Source: Gigantopelta aegis
Lineage: Eukaryota; Mollusca; Gastropoda; Neomphalida; Peltospiridae
DNA: 64,000 nt
NCBI RefSeq assembly: GCF_016097555.1
Contig: NC_054704.1
Coordinates: 43,065,751 to 43,129,750 of the forward strand
Direction: 5' to 3'
Under the pieces are notes generated by a model. The model was given only the letters and a program-made list of their open reading frames with translations. It did not search any database and had not been told where the DNA came from. Below, piece after piece: positions 1-11,011 of this stretch (its first letter is position 1; each line of letters opens with the position of its first letter). Position numbers and translations under genes: made by a program.

Positions 1-800
1 TGTTAATCCACCCCTGGCGCGAATACACTCGACACATCGTTGCCTCATGCTGTTGATCAGACGTCTGAAGAACTCTTGGGGAATGGCCTGCCCGCCGCCA
101 ATCTGCTGAAGGCCTGGGAGAACCAACGGCCGGATAATCCCATTCAGATAGCGGATTCCATTCAGATTTCCATCCACCACATAGAGGGGGGTCCTGTGGT
201 GGATAGAGATGCCGCCCCACACCATGACGCTACCACCACCGAACCGGTGACGTTGTCTAACGTTAACATCAGCGAAGCGCTCCCCAGGACGTCTGTAGAC
301 ACGAACCCGACCGTCGTTGAACTGGAGACTAAACCTGGACTCATCAATGAACATCACTCGACCCCACTGAACACGTTGCCACTGCAGATGAAGCGTGCAC
401 CAGTGACGTCTGGCCGTTCTGTGACGTGGTAGGAGTGGTGGTCGAACAGCCTGGCGACGGCAGCGTAGATTATTGGCTCTCAGACGATTGCGTATGGTTT
501 GATCAGACACTCGAGTTCCAGTCGCAGTCCGCAGATCGTCACGTAATCGGCGTGCAGTGGCTGTGCGATGACGTAGAGCCATATTGGTGATGTAGCGGTC
601 CTCTCTATTTGTAGTGCTTCGGGGTCTTCCCGAACGTGGACGATTTCGAACAGAATTCGTTGCTTGGTACCGTTGCCACAGTCGGCCAACGACACTCTGA
701 CTGACACCAAGTCTCAGAGCAACATTTGTTTGCGTATTGCCATCCTGAAGCCAAGCAATAGCCCTTCCTCGATCTTCGATAGTCAGTTAAGTCGTACCAT
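1..800 (-). pseudogene. Tc1-like transposase remnant, copy 1
   Basis: Reading starts at the ATG at 800 (minus) and runs off the left edge. A one-base loss six codons in breaks the frame at once. The middle of the gene is in frame here (residues PLYVVDGNLNG), unlike copies 2-5. The DNARPH and SPDLAPIEHAWDEL blocks are gone with the 216-bp deletion, so the catalytic site is missing. The family normally encodes about 340 residues: a paired-type helix-turn-helix and a DDE nuclease that cuts at TA sites. Confidence 0.85.
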
Positions 801-1163
801 TGTCGAATTTGGAGTGTGCACCGTACACGAACGCAAGCTCCAATTATACGGAAATTCAGAATTGGGAACATGGAATACACGTGCAAAGCATGCAAATGAA
901 GCGCTTTGTGAAAAAGCAAGTTATGGGCACTTAGCAGACCTTTCGCTTTCGCCCTAATTTACGTGCAAATGTAAGCATGTTTTCGCCATTAGAACTAGTC
1001 GACAGTGTCAACGACAGTGGGTTTTAATTCATTTATGGGTTGCTTAGACCCACTTTCGTTAAAATGGAACAATACCATGCGTGACATTATGGTCTAGCTA
1101 ATATAATTGACATTCAGAAAATAATGTCGAAAATATCGTCTGACCCTTAAATTCTTTTGAGTA

Positions 1164-1166
<3 letters not shown>
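1..1166 (-). mobile_element. Tc1/mariner-type transposon, copy 1 (left end cut by window)
   Basis: First unit of a tandem array. The right terminal repeat lies at 1141-1166 and is followed by (TA)n. The left end is outside the window. Compared with the three full-length copies it lacks 216 bp near position 88, an exact 72-codon in-frame loss that removes the second Asp and the Glu of the catalytic triad. It keeps 11 bases in the middle of the gene (around 162-222) that copies 2-5 have lost, so this copy split from the others before they multiplied. Confidence 0.9.
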
Positions 1167-1210
<44 letters not shown>

Positions 1211-1213
<3 letters not shown>

Positions 1214-2801
1214 TACTCAAAAGAATTTAAGGGTCAAAAATTTATAACCAAATAAGTTTCAGAGTGTATTAGATTGATGATGTAAACTACACCAAAAATT
1301 TAATTTATTGTTCCATATTTACAAAAACACACAAATAAACGTCACTGTATACAATAAAGTCACATGACATGCTGTCAAAGTTGAAGGTTGTCAAACATGG
1401 ATTTTACACATTAGAACATTCGTTTAATAGTGTGCGAATCCACCCCTGGCGCGAATACACTCGACACATCGTTGCCTCATGCTGTTGATCAGACGTCTGA
1501 AGAACTCTTGGGGAATGGCCTGCCACTCTGCCATAAGAAGTTGACCCAGATCATGAAGGTTGGCCGGAGGGGCATGGTTATCCCGAACTCTCCTGCCTAA
1601 TTCGTCCCAGGCATGCTCTATTGGGGCCAAGTCAGGCGAATATGCTGGCCAATCCATCCTGGCGATACCTTGTTGTCTGAGAAAGTCCGTTACCACCCTG
1701 GCGCGGTGGGGTCTGGCATTGTCATCCTGCAGAACTGCCCCGCCGCCAATCTGCTGAAGGCCTGGGAGAACCAACGGCCGGATAATCTCATTCAGATAGC
1801 GGTTTCCATTCAGACCACATAGAGGGGGGTCCTGTGGTGGATAGAGATGCCGCCCACACCATGACGCTGCCACCACCGAACCGGTGACGTTGTCTAACGT
1901 TAACGTCAGCGAAGCGCTCCCCAGGACGTCTGTAGACACGAACCCGACCATCGTTGAACTGGAGACTAAACCTGGACTCATCAGTGAACATCACTCGACC
2001 CCACTGAACACGTTGCCACCGCAGATGAAATGTGCACCAGTGACGTCTGGCCGTTCTGTGACGTGGTAGGAGTGGTGGTCGAACAGCCTGGCGACGGCAG
2101 CGTAGATTATTGGCTCTCAGACGATTGCGTATGGTTTGATCAGACACTCGAGTTCCAGTCACAGTCCGCAGATTGTCACATAATCGGCATGCAGTGGTTG
2201 TGCGTTGACGTAGAGCCATATTGGTGATGTAGCGGTCCTCTCTATTTGTAGTGCTTCGGGGTCTTCCCGAACGTGGACGATTTCGAACAGAATTCGTTGC
2301 TTTGTACCGTTGCCACAGTCGGCCAACGACACTCTGACTGACACCAAGTCTCAGAGCAACATTTGTTTGCGTATTGCCATCCTGAAGCCAAGCAATAGCC
2401 CTTCCTCGATCTTCGATAGTCAGTTGACGTCGTACCATTGTCGAATTTGGAGTGTGCACCGTACACGAACGCAAGCTCCAATTATACGGAAATTCAGAAT
2501 TGGGAACATGGAATACACGTGCAAAGCGTGCAAATGAAGCGCTTTGTGAAAAAGCAAGTTATGGGCACTTAGCAGACCTTTCGCTTTCGCCCTAATTTAC
2601 GTGCAAATGTAAGCATGTTTTCGCCATTAGAACTAGTCGACAGTGTCAACGACAGTGGGTTTTAATTCATTTATGGGTTGCTTAGACCCACTTTCGTTAA
2701 AATGGAACAATACCATGCGTGACATTATGGTCTAGCTAATATAATTGACATTCAGAAAATAATGTCGAAAATATCGTCTGACCCTTAAATTCTTTTGAGT
2801 A

Positions 2802-2804
<3 letters not shown>
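1211..2804 (-). mobile_element. Tc1/mariner-type transposon, copy 2 (full length, 1,594 bp)
   Basis: It is bounded by 26-bp terminal inverted repeats beginning TACTACTCAAAAGAATTT (left 1211-1236, right 2779-2804), with (TA)n outside each, as expected for TA-targeting elements. One gene fills the interior on the minus strand. Copies 3 and 4 have exactly the same length and differ from this copy at very few positions. Confidence 0.93.
1424..2438 (-). pseudogene. Tc1-like DD34E transposase, frameshifted (copy 2)
   Basis: The start is the ATG at 2438 giving MVRRQLTIEDRGRAIAW; the end is GGFAHY-stop at 1424. From the N terminus there is a paired-like double helix-turn-helix (about residues 1-115) with a GRPR linker (RSGRPRST). 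The nuclease follows, with Asp in FTDESRF, Asp in LQDDNARPH and Glu in DLAPIEHAW. The last two acidic residues are 34 apart, the Tc1 DD34E spacing. Relative to copy 1 there is a one-base loss and a ten-base loss around 1818-1853. The N-terminal half therefore ends out of frame after GGGSVMVWA, and the C-terminal half sits in another frame. The lesion is shared by copies 3-5. No active transposase is expected. Confidence 0.9.
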
Positions 2805-2835
<31 letters not shown>

Positions 2836-2859
2836 TACTCAAAAGAATTTATATATATA
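2805..2859. repeat. (TA)n junction with an extra truncated terminal repeat
   Basis: This spacer between copies 2 and 3 holds (TA)n, then an 18-base piece of the left terminal repeat at 2833-2850, then more TA before the full repeat of copy 3. The other junctions lack this stub. Confidence 0.85.
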
Positions 2860-4450
2860 TACTACTCAAAAGAATTTAAGGGTCAAAAATTTATAACCAA
2901 ATAAGTTTCAGAGTGTATTAGATTGATGATGTAAACTACACCAAAAATTTAATTTATTGTTCCATATTTACAAAAACACACAAATAAACGTCACTGTATA
3001 CAATAAAGTCACATGACATGCTGTCAAAGTTGAAGGTTGTCAAACATGGATTTTACACATTAGAACATTCGTTTAATAGTGTGCGAATCCACCCCTGGCG
3101 CGAATACACTCGACACATCGTTGCCTCATGCTGTTGATCAGACGTCTGAAGAACTCTTGGGGAATGGCCTGCCACTCTGCCATAAGAAGTTGACCCAGAT
3201 CATGAAGGTTGGCCGGAGGGGCATGGTTATCCCGAACTCTCCTGCCTAATTCGTCCCAGGCATGCTCTATTGGGGCCAAGTCAGGCGAATATGCTGGCCA
3301 ATCCATCCTGGCGATACCTTGTTGTCTGAGAAAGTCCGTTACCACCCTGGCGCGGTGGGGTCTGGCATTGTCATCCTGCAGAACTGCCCCGCCGCCAATC
3401 TGCTGAAGGCCTGGGAGAACCAACGGCCGGATAATCTCATTCAGATAGCGGTTTCCATTCAGACCACATAGAGGGGGGTCCTGTGGTGGATAGAGATGCC
3501 GCCCACACCATGACGCTGCCACCACCGAACCGGTGACGTTGTCTAACGTTAACGTCAGCGAAGCGCTCCCCAGGACGTCTGTAGACACGAACCCGACCAT
3601 CGTTGAACTGGAGACTAAACCTGGACTCATCAGTGAACATCACTCGACCCCACTGAACACGTTGCCACCGCAGATGAAATGTGCACCAGTGACGTCTGGC
3701 CGTTCTGTGACGTGGTAGGAGTGGTGGTCGAACAGCCTGGCGACGGCAGCGTAGATTATTGGCTCTCAGACGATTGCGTATGGTTTGATCAGACACTCGA
3801 GTTCCAGTCACAGTCCGCAGATTGTCACATAATCGGCGTGCAGTGGTTGTGCGTTGACGTAGAGCCATATTGGTGATGTAGCGGTCCTCTCTATTTGTAG
3901 TGCTTCGGGGTCTTCCCGAACGTGGACGATTTCGAACAGAATTCGTTGCTTTGTACCGTTGCCACAGTCGGCCAACGACACTCTGACTGACACCAAGTCT
4001 CAGAGCAACATTTGTTTGCGTATTGCCATCCTGAAGCCAAGCAATAGCCCTTCCTCGATCTTCGATAGTCAGTTGACGTCGTACCATTGTCGAATTTGGA
4101 GTGTGCACCGTACACGAACGCAAGCTCCAATTATACGGAAATTCAGAATTGGGAACATGGAATACACGTGCAAAGCGTGCAAATGAAGCGCTTTGTGAAA
4201 AAGCAAGTTATGGGCACTTAGCAGACCTTTCGCTTTCGCCCTAATTTACGTGCAAATGTAAGCATGTTTTCGCCATTAGAACTAGTCGACAGTGTCAACG
4301 ACAGTGGGTTTTAATTCATTTATGGGTTGCTTAGACCCACTTTCGTTAAAATGGAACAATACCATGCGTGACATTATGGTCTAGCTAATATAATTGACAT
4401 TCAGAAAATAATGTCGAAAATATCGTCTGACCCTTAAATTCTTTTGAGTA

Positions 4451-4453
<3 letters not shown>
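2860..4453 (-). mobile_element. Tc1/mariner-type transposon, copy 3 (full length, 1,594 bp)
   Basis: Terminal repeats at 2860-2885 and 4428-4453. It has the same orientation, length and internal lesions as copy 2. Confidence 0.93.
3073..4087 (-). pseudogene. Tc1-like DD34E transposase, frameshifted (copy 3)
   Basis: It is the same gene as in copy 2, starting at the ATG at 4087. It carries the same one-base and ten-base losses mid-gene, so the helix-turn-helix plus first Asp and the second Asp plus Glu are in different frames. One visible amino-acid difference from copy 2 is ARRLC in place of ACRLC. Confidence 0.9.
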
Positions 4454-4499
<46 letters not shown>

Positions 4500-4502
<3 letters not shown>

Positions 4503-6090
4503 TACTCAAAAGAATTTAAGGGTCAAAAATTTATAACCAAATAAGTTTCAGAGTGTATTAGATTGATGATGTAAACTACACCAAAAATTTAATTTATTGT
4601 TCCATATTTACAAAAACACACAAATAAACGTCACTGTATACAATAAAGTCACATGACATGCTGTCAAAGTTGAAGGTTGTCAAACATGGATTTTACACAT
4701 TAGAACATTCGTTTAATAGTGTGCGAATCCACCCCTGGCGCGAATACACTCGACACATCGTTGCCTCATGCTGTTGATCAGACGTCTGAAGAACTCTTGG
4801 GGAATGGCCTGCCACTCTGCCATAAGAAGTTGACCCAGATCATGAAGGTTGGCCGGAGGGGCATGGTTATCCCGAACTCTCCTGCCTAATTCGTCCCAGG
4901 CATGCTCTATTGGGGCCAAGTCAGGCGAATATGCTGGCCAATCCATCCTGGCGATACCTTGTTGTCTGAGAAAGTCCGTTACCACCCTGGCGCGGTGGGG
5001 TCTGGCATTGTCATCCTGCAGAACTGCCCCGCCGCCAATCTGCTGAAGGCCTGGGAGAACCAACGGCCGGATAATCTCATTCAGATAGCGGTTTCCATTC
5101 AGACCACATAGAGGGGGGTCCTGTGGTGGATAGAGATGCCGCCCACACCATGACGCTGCCACCACCGAACCGGTGACGTTGTCTAACGTTAACGTCAGCG
5201 AAGCGCTCCCCAGGACGTCTGTAGACACGAACCCGACCATCGTTGAACTGGAGACTAAACCTGGACTCATCAGTGAACATCACTCGACCCCACTGAACAC
5301 GTTGCCACCGCAGATGAAATGTGCACCAGTGACGTCTGGCCGTTCTGTGACGTGGTAGGAGTGGTGGTCGAACAGCCTGGCGACGGCAGCGTAGATTATT
5401 GGCTCTCAGACGATTGCGTATGGTTTGATCAGACACTCGAGTTCCAGTCACAGTCCGCAGATTGTCACATAATCGGCGTGCAGTGGTTGTGCGTTGACGT
5501 AGAGCCATATTGGTGATGTAGCGGTCCTCTCTATTTGTAGTGCTTCGGGGTCTTCCCGAACGTGGACGATTTCGAACAGAATTCGTTGCTTTGTACCGTT
5601 GCCACAGTCGGCCAACGACACTCTGACTGACACCAAGTCTCAGAGCAACATTTGTTTGCGTATTGCCATCCTGAAGCCAAGCAATAGCCCTTCCTCGATC
5701 TTCGATAGTCAGTTGACGTCGTACCATTGTCGAATTTGGAGTGTGCACCGTACACGAACGCAAGCTCCAATTATACGGAAATTCAGAATTGGGAACATGG
5801 AATACACGTGCAAAGCGTGCAAATGAAGCGCTTTGTGAAAAAGCAAGTTATGGGCACTTAGCAGACCTTTCGCTTTCGCCCTAATTTACGTGCAAATGTA
5901 AGCATGTTTTCGCCATTAGAACTAGTCGACAGTGTCAACGACAGTGGGTTTTAATTCATTTATGGGTTGCTTAGACCCACTTTCGTTAAAATGGAACAAT
6001 ACCATGCGTGACATTATGGTCTAGCTAATATAATTGACATTCAGAAAATAATGTCGAAAATATCGTCTGACCCTTAAATTCTTTTGAGTA

Positions 6091-6093
<3 letters not shown>
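4500..6093 (-). mobile_element. Tc1/mariner-type transposon, copy 4 (full length, 1,594 bp)
   Basis: Terminal repeats at 4500-4525 and 6068-6093. It is separated from copy 3 by 46 bp and from copy 5 by 58 bp of pure TA repeat. Confidence 0.93.
4713..5727 (-). pseudogene. Tc1-like DD34E transposase, frameshifted (copy 4)
   Basis: The translated halves are identical to those of copy 3 (ARRLC variant), with the same shared mid-gene frame break. The start is the ATG at 5727. Confidence 0.9.
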
Positions 6094-6151
<58 letters not shown>

Positions 6152-6154
<3 letters not shown>

Positions 6155-7611
6155 TACTCAAAAGAATTTAAGGGTCAAAAATTTATAACCAAATAAGTTT
6201 CAGAGTGTATTAGATTGATGATGTAAACTACACCAAAAATTTAATTTATTGTTCCATATTTACAAAAACACACAAATAAACGTCACTGTATACAATAAAG
6301 TCACATGACATGCTGTCAAAGTTGAAGGTTGTCAAACATGGATTTTACACATTAGAACATTCGTTTAATAGTGTGCGAATCCACCCCTGGCGCGAATACA
6401 CTCGACACATCGTTGCCTCATGCTGTTGATCAGACGTCTGAAGAACTCTTGGGGAATGGCCTGCCACTCTGCCATAAGAAGTTGACCCAGATCATGAAGG
6501 TTGGCCGGAGGGGCATGGTTATCCCGAACTCTCCTGCCTAATTCGTCCCAGGCATGCTCTATTGGGGCCAAGTCAGGCGAATATGCTGGCCAATCCATCC
6601 TGGCGATACCTTGTTGTCTGAGAAAGTCCGTTACCACCCTGGCGCGGTGGGGTCTGGCATTGTCATCCTGCAGAACTGCCCCGCCGCCAATCTGCTGAAG
6701 GCCTGGGAGAACCAACGGCCGGATAATCTCATTCAGATAGCGGTTTCCATTCAGACCACATAGAGGGGGGTCCTGTGGTGGATAGAGATGCCGCCCACAC
6801 CATGACGCTGCCACCACCGAACCGGTGACGTTGTCTAACGTTAACGTCAGCGAAGCGCTCCCCAGGACGTCTGTAGACACGAACCCGACCATCGTTGAAC
6901 TGGAGACTAAACCTGGACTCATCAGTGAACATCACTCGACCCCACTGAACACGTTGCCACCGCAGATGAAATGTGCACCAGTGACGTCTGGCCGTTCTGT
7001 GACGTGGTAGGAGTGGTGGTCGAACAGCCTGGCGACGGCAGCGTAGATTATTGGCTCTCAGACGATTGCGTATGGTTTGATCAGACACTCGAGTTCCAGT
7101 CACAGTCTGCAGATTGTCACATAATCGGCATGCAGTGGTTGTGCGTTGACGTAGAGCCATATTGGTGATGTAGCGGTCCTCTCTATTTGTAGTGCTTCGG
7201 GGTCTTCCCGAACGTGGACGATTTCGAACAGAATTCGTTGCTTTGTACCGTTGCCACAGTCGGCCAACGACACTCTGACTGACACCAAGTCTCAGAGCAA
7301 CATTTGTTTGCGTATTGCCATCCTGAAGCCAAGCAATAGCCCTTCCTCGATCTTCGATAGTCAGTTGACGTCGTACCATTGTCGAATTTGGAGTGTGCAC
7401 CGTACACAAACGCAAGCTCCAATTATACGGAAATTCAGCATTGGGAACATGGAATACACATGCAAAGCGTGCAAATGAAGCGCTTTGTGAAAAAGCACTT
7501 TCGTCAAAATGGAACAATACCATGCGTGACATTATGGTCTAGCTAATATAATTGACATTCAGAAAATAATGTCGAAAATATCGTCTGACCCTTAAATTCT
7601 GTTGAGTAGTA
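6152..7611 (-). mobile_element. Tc1/mariner-type transposon, copy 5 (1,460 bp, array end)
   Basis: Terminal repeats at 6152-6177 and 7586-7611; the right repeat has one substitution (CTGTTGAG for CTTTTGAG). About 134 bp upstream of the transposase start are missing at 7498, which accounts for the shorter length. A short TA run to 7619 separates it from unique flank. Confidence 0.92.
6365..7379 (-). pseudogene. Tc1-like DD34E transposase, frameshifted (copy 5)
   Basis: It has the same broken gene as copies 2-4, including the mid-gene frame break, and starts at the ATG at 7379. Because of the upstream 134-bp deletion the open frame extends further 5' to 7532, but that extension is former non-coding leader. 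It shares the ACRLC residue with copy 2 rather than copies 3 and 4. Confidence 0.9.
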
Positions 7612-8217
7612 TATATATAGAGGTTATTACCAGAGTGTTTTTTTCGGTACAGGTGATGCGCCAGTTCCGGATCACTTCCGGATCACCTGTAGTTACCGAT
7701 CAGTCTGTCGGTATATTCAATATTTAGTAATTTCTATGTAAATTTTATTAAACAAATATTCTAACAAACAAATAATACATGTTTCTTGAAATTGTGCGTA
7801 AAATAACTGTAACAGTATATAGTCTTGGTTTTATTTTGGACGGCGATACATAACCACTACTAAAACTTTACACGAGCAGACGACATGAAAAAAAGAAGAC
7901 GTTTAAAAAGAGATGAAGTTTTTGATGTTTTTCTTTTTATATCCTTTGAAATTTTATAGTACGAGTAGGGGAAACATATATAGATTGTGCATGACTAGTT
8001 TTATGGAAAGTGATGCTGCAAACGACTTACTGTAACTCATCAAAGGGGACACACTTGATGCGCCAGTTGCGGATCACTCACAAAACGGAAGTATTTACGT
8101 TGTAACTGCCGCTAGATGGGGCGATGAACGCAGGGTTTATCTCAAGACTCAAAAACGTTGAACACGGTGGAATTTTTGTCTCCCACTTTTCCCCCTTTCT
8201 TTATAACAATAATGATG

Positions 8218-8263
8218 ATGATAATAATAATAATAATAATAATTATTATTATTATTATTATTA
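8218..8263. repeat. (AAT)n/(ATT)n palindromic microsatellite
   Basis: A run of AAT triplets turns directly into ATT triplets, making a self-complementary tract inside the 2.7-kb element. Confidence 0.85.
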
Positions 8264-9462
8264 TTTTCTTCTTAAACCCCTCTTGATTCGTCATTTTAAC
8301 CACTAGTTCATAATAATTCGACTCTGTATGTGTCGGGGCCCATGTCATAGTAGCCCTAGACTGTTCGTCCCATGGCCAGTCATCCTCTACAAAATATTAT
8401 ATTAATCGTTGTAGTTCCACCTATTTTTTTTATATTATTTTTGTTTTCTACAGGTAATGACAATATGTATATAATGTAAAGACACGTATTTTATAAACTG
8501 AAACTACGATTTTAGGTGTTCGTCCACTTGTCTCTCACGTTATATTTGTAGGCCTACATGTAATTAGCCATTCGTACAAATACCAGCCGCAGTCATTCAC
8601 AAATATGGCTAATATAAATAAAATGTAGTTTTTAAAAATTCCATTTTCGTTTAATTCGGGCAGAAATCAGTCGGCCCTGCCCCCTACAAAAATAGGAGCC
8701 CGTATGACCTGTTAGATCGCCAGTCTAGAATCGCTAAAATCGCTGCACACGTGTCTTGTATTTGCCCCATAAGAGTATTCAGTAATGTTGCCCACCCCCC
8801 TCAGTGTGATAGCCGTCCACCCCATTGCTTGCTTGATTGATTGATTGAAAAAACCCCACAAAAAAAAACACATTTTTTACTGTACAAAGAAAAGAATCGG
8901 CACAAGTTTGACATGAGGACCTTTATAAAACCATGCCACCGCCAGTGGTCTGTTTCGCATGTGCCATTGCACGTGCTTTTCGCATACTCGACTACTCGAC
9001 TGCTCGACTTTGGGAAAAAGGGGGAAGGGGTCCTCTATTTGGTTTTGTCAACGAAGTGAAAATATCTTATTCGGCTTAATTATAATTCGCATTTAAACAG
9101 TCTGTACCACTTTAAAGGGTGGATTATTTTTTTCAGTGGAATTTTTGTTTTACACAATCGCATTCTGATGCATGAGAGTCAGTCGGCCACTGATCTGTGT
9201 ATTCACACGGTCAATCTGAGTTAGCCCTAGCCTTTAGACCGTCGTAGAAAATAATTCTGTATTCAGGAGTAGATCCAGGAATTATTTTGCGGGGGGTGGG
9301 AGACTAACCAGAAAAGGGCAAATGGAACAACACGTCAAAAATAATAATTAATAATCCACTTTTGTGACTGTTTAGTGTGTGTCACTATATTAATATTTAT
9401 CATTATTAACTAGGGGTCTAACCGTCCTGCTTCAAAGTTATTTGCTTAATTTTAATATTTAA

Positions 9463-9606
9463 ACAGGGGCGGATTATATACGGCTAAAAAAAAAACCCAC
9501 CCCCACCACGTAGATAACCTGTATAATTTATAATTTCAAATTATAAACATTTACATATCATTTCGGACACCCCCCCCCCCCCACCTAAAGCATAATCCGC
9601 CCCTGT
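9463..9606. mobile_element. Small MITE-like inverted-repeat element
   Basis: The ends are ACAGGGGCGGATTAT (9463) and its reverse complement (to 9606), enclosing 115 bp that include poly-A and poly-C runs. The CAGGGGCGGAT ends resemble hAT-type MITE termini. No clear target duplication. It is nested in the 7648-10385 element. Confidence 0.55.
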
Positions 9607-9717
9607 ATTATGATAAATACTAAACAGTCCCAAAGTTGATATTTTACTGATATGTCATTTCTTTCTATTTTCAAGCCTTTGTTCCTTTCACAAAGAAAAT
9701 GTGACTTTTAAAAGTCA

Positions 9718-9722
9718 TCTAT

Positions 9723-9790
<68 letters not shown>

Positions 9791-9792
9791 GA
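9718..9792. repeat. (ATT)n microsatellite
   Basis: An ATT/AAT triplet run of about 70 bp. Confidence 0.85.
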
Positions 9793-10387
9793 TATATACG
9801 ATAATAAATGAAAACAATTATTTATTATTAGTAATAATAATATTAATTATTATTATTATATACTAGAATGCCAGAAATCAAATATAATTCAACTTGTTGA
9901 AAGTACACAACGAAAATAATAAGGATCGCGCACCTTTACTTTTGACACACGCCCCGTATATCTGACGTCATGGGACGCCATCGTTGATTTTCAATCGATT
10001 TTAGAAATTGCTAATTAGGGGCGTAATCGGGGGGGGGGGGGGAACCCTATGGATTTGCAAATGATCATAAAATATGTCCGGCAGGATCCACGAACATGCT
10101 GAAAGTGCTAACATGTTGGAAATAGTGTTCTTGAAGGCGTAACCCTCAATTTTTCGAAAGTGATCCGGAACTGGACAAAGTGATCCGCAACTGGCGTAAG
10201 TACGCCAGCTCGAACAACACTGCTTTTGGTGCCAAATGTTTACCTAAATTTACATTTTATATCACTGTTTATTTATATGGTTGATTATCTTTATTACCAA
10301 GAATTTCTTTTAAAGTCATACGCGCGCATATTGACAGAATTCACAATTTTGTTTGAAGTGATCCGGAACTGGCGCATCACCTGTATT

Positions 10388-10478
10388 GTCAATATCATAT
10401 ATTAGGAATAAAAATTGTATTATGCGAGCGTCTGGCGAGCATGATACATTATTTTTATTCCTAATATATGATATTGAC
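10388..10478. repeat. Perfect 28-bp inverted repeat (hairpin)
   Basis: The arms at 10388-10415 and 10451-10478 are perfect reverse complements around a 35-base, GC-richer loop. The hairpin starts two bases after the end of the 2.7-kb element. Function unknown. Confidence 0.8.
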
Positions 10479-10499
10479 GATAACGAAATACACGAGGGT

Positions 10500-10975
10500 A
10501 ATAATCTCTTTATCATGTAAGCTCAAGCTTAATACAACATGTTTTTGTAAACTGTACACGCAACTTTAATTCCAGTCCGCCATTACTAGATATTCAAATG
10601 ACGTAAGAATATGTTGTGCGGTGTATTTTTGAATGGAAATGACGTCAAACTCGAATGACGTCATTTTGGATGTCCTTACATCAAAATAAAGTTATGCCTA
10701 ACGTTTTTTCTTTTCTGAACGCGGGAAAGCTTTCAGTGTCAAATTGCCATTGAAATGTTTTTATTTGATGACTATGAATGCATACATCAATCATGGAGTG
10801 TCACCCAAGTACGTTGTCAATAAACCTAGTGCCGAGACCTCAACTAATTTACATCTAATTTGCAAAGTTATCAAATTCTTAAAGTATGTGATCTGAAAAA
10901 TATCACATACTTTGATAGCACTGAAAATGTAAGATATTATATGATAAATATTATATATCTATGTATGTATATATG

Positions 10976-11011
<36 letters not shown>

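Larger units (their letters stand above)
7648..10385. mobile_element. Non-autonomous DNA transposon with 31-bp TIRs
   Basis: A perfect 31-bp inverted repeat beginning TACAGGTGATGCGCCAG lies at 7648-7678 and, inverted, at 10355-10385. The outermost TA at each end may be a TA target duplication. Variants of the same sequence recur inside: near the left end at 8055-8078, and twice near the right end at 10158-10174 and 10178-10194 (AAGTGATCCGNAACTGG). They look like iterated subterminal transposase-binding sites. No transposase-like frame is seen within. The interior holds ATT microsatellites and poly-C/poly-G runs. Family unknown; TA target use would suit Tc1/mariner-like groups. Confidence 0.75.

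Noticed and set aside
40-432. Plus-strand frames across the Tc1 array (repeated in every unit)
   Set aside because: They are shadows of the minus-strand transposase; identical frames recur only because the units are copies.
8124-8348. Asn/Tyr/Ile-repeat frames
   Set aside because: They are translations of the AAT/ATT microsatellite.
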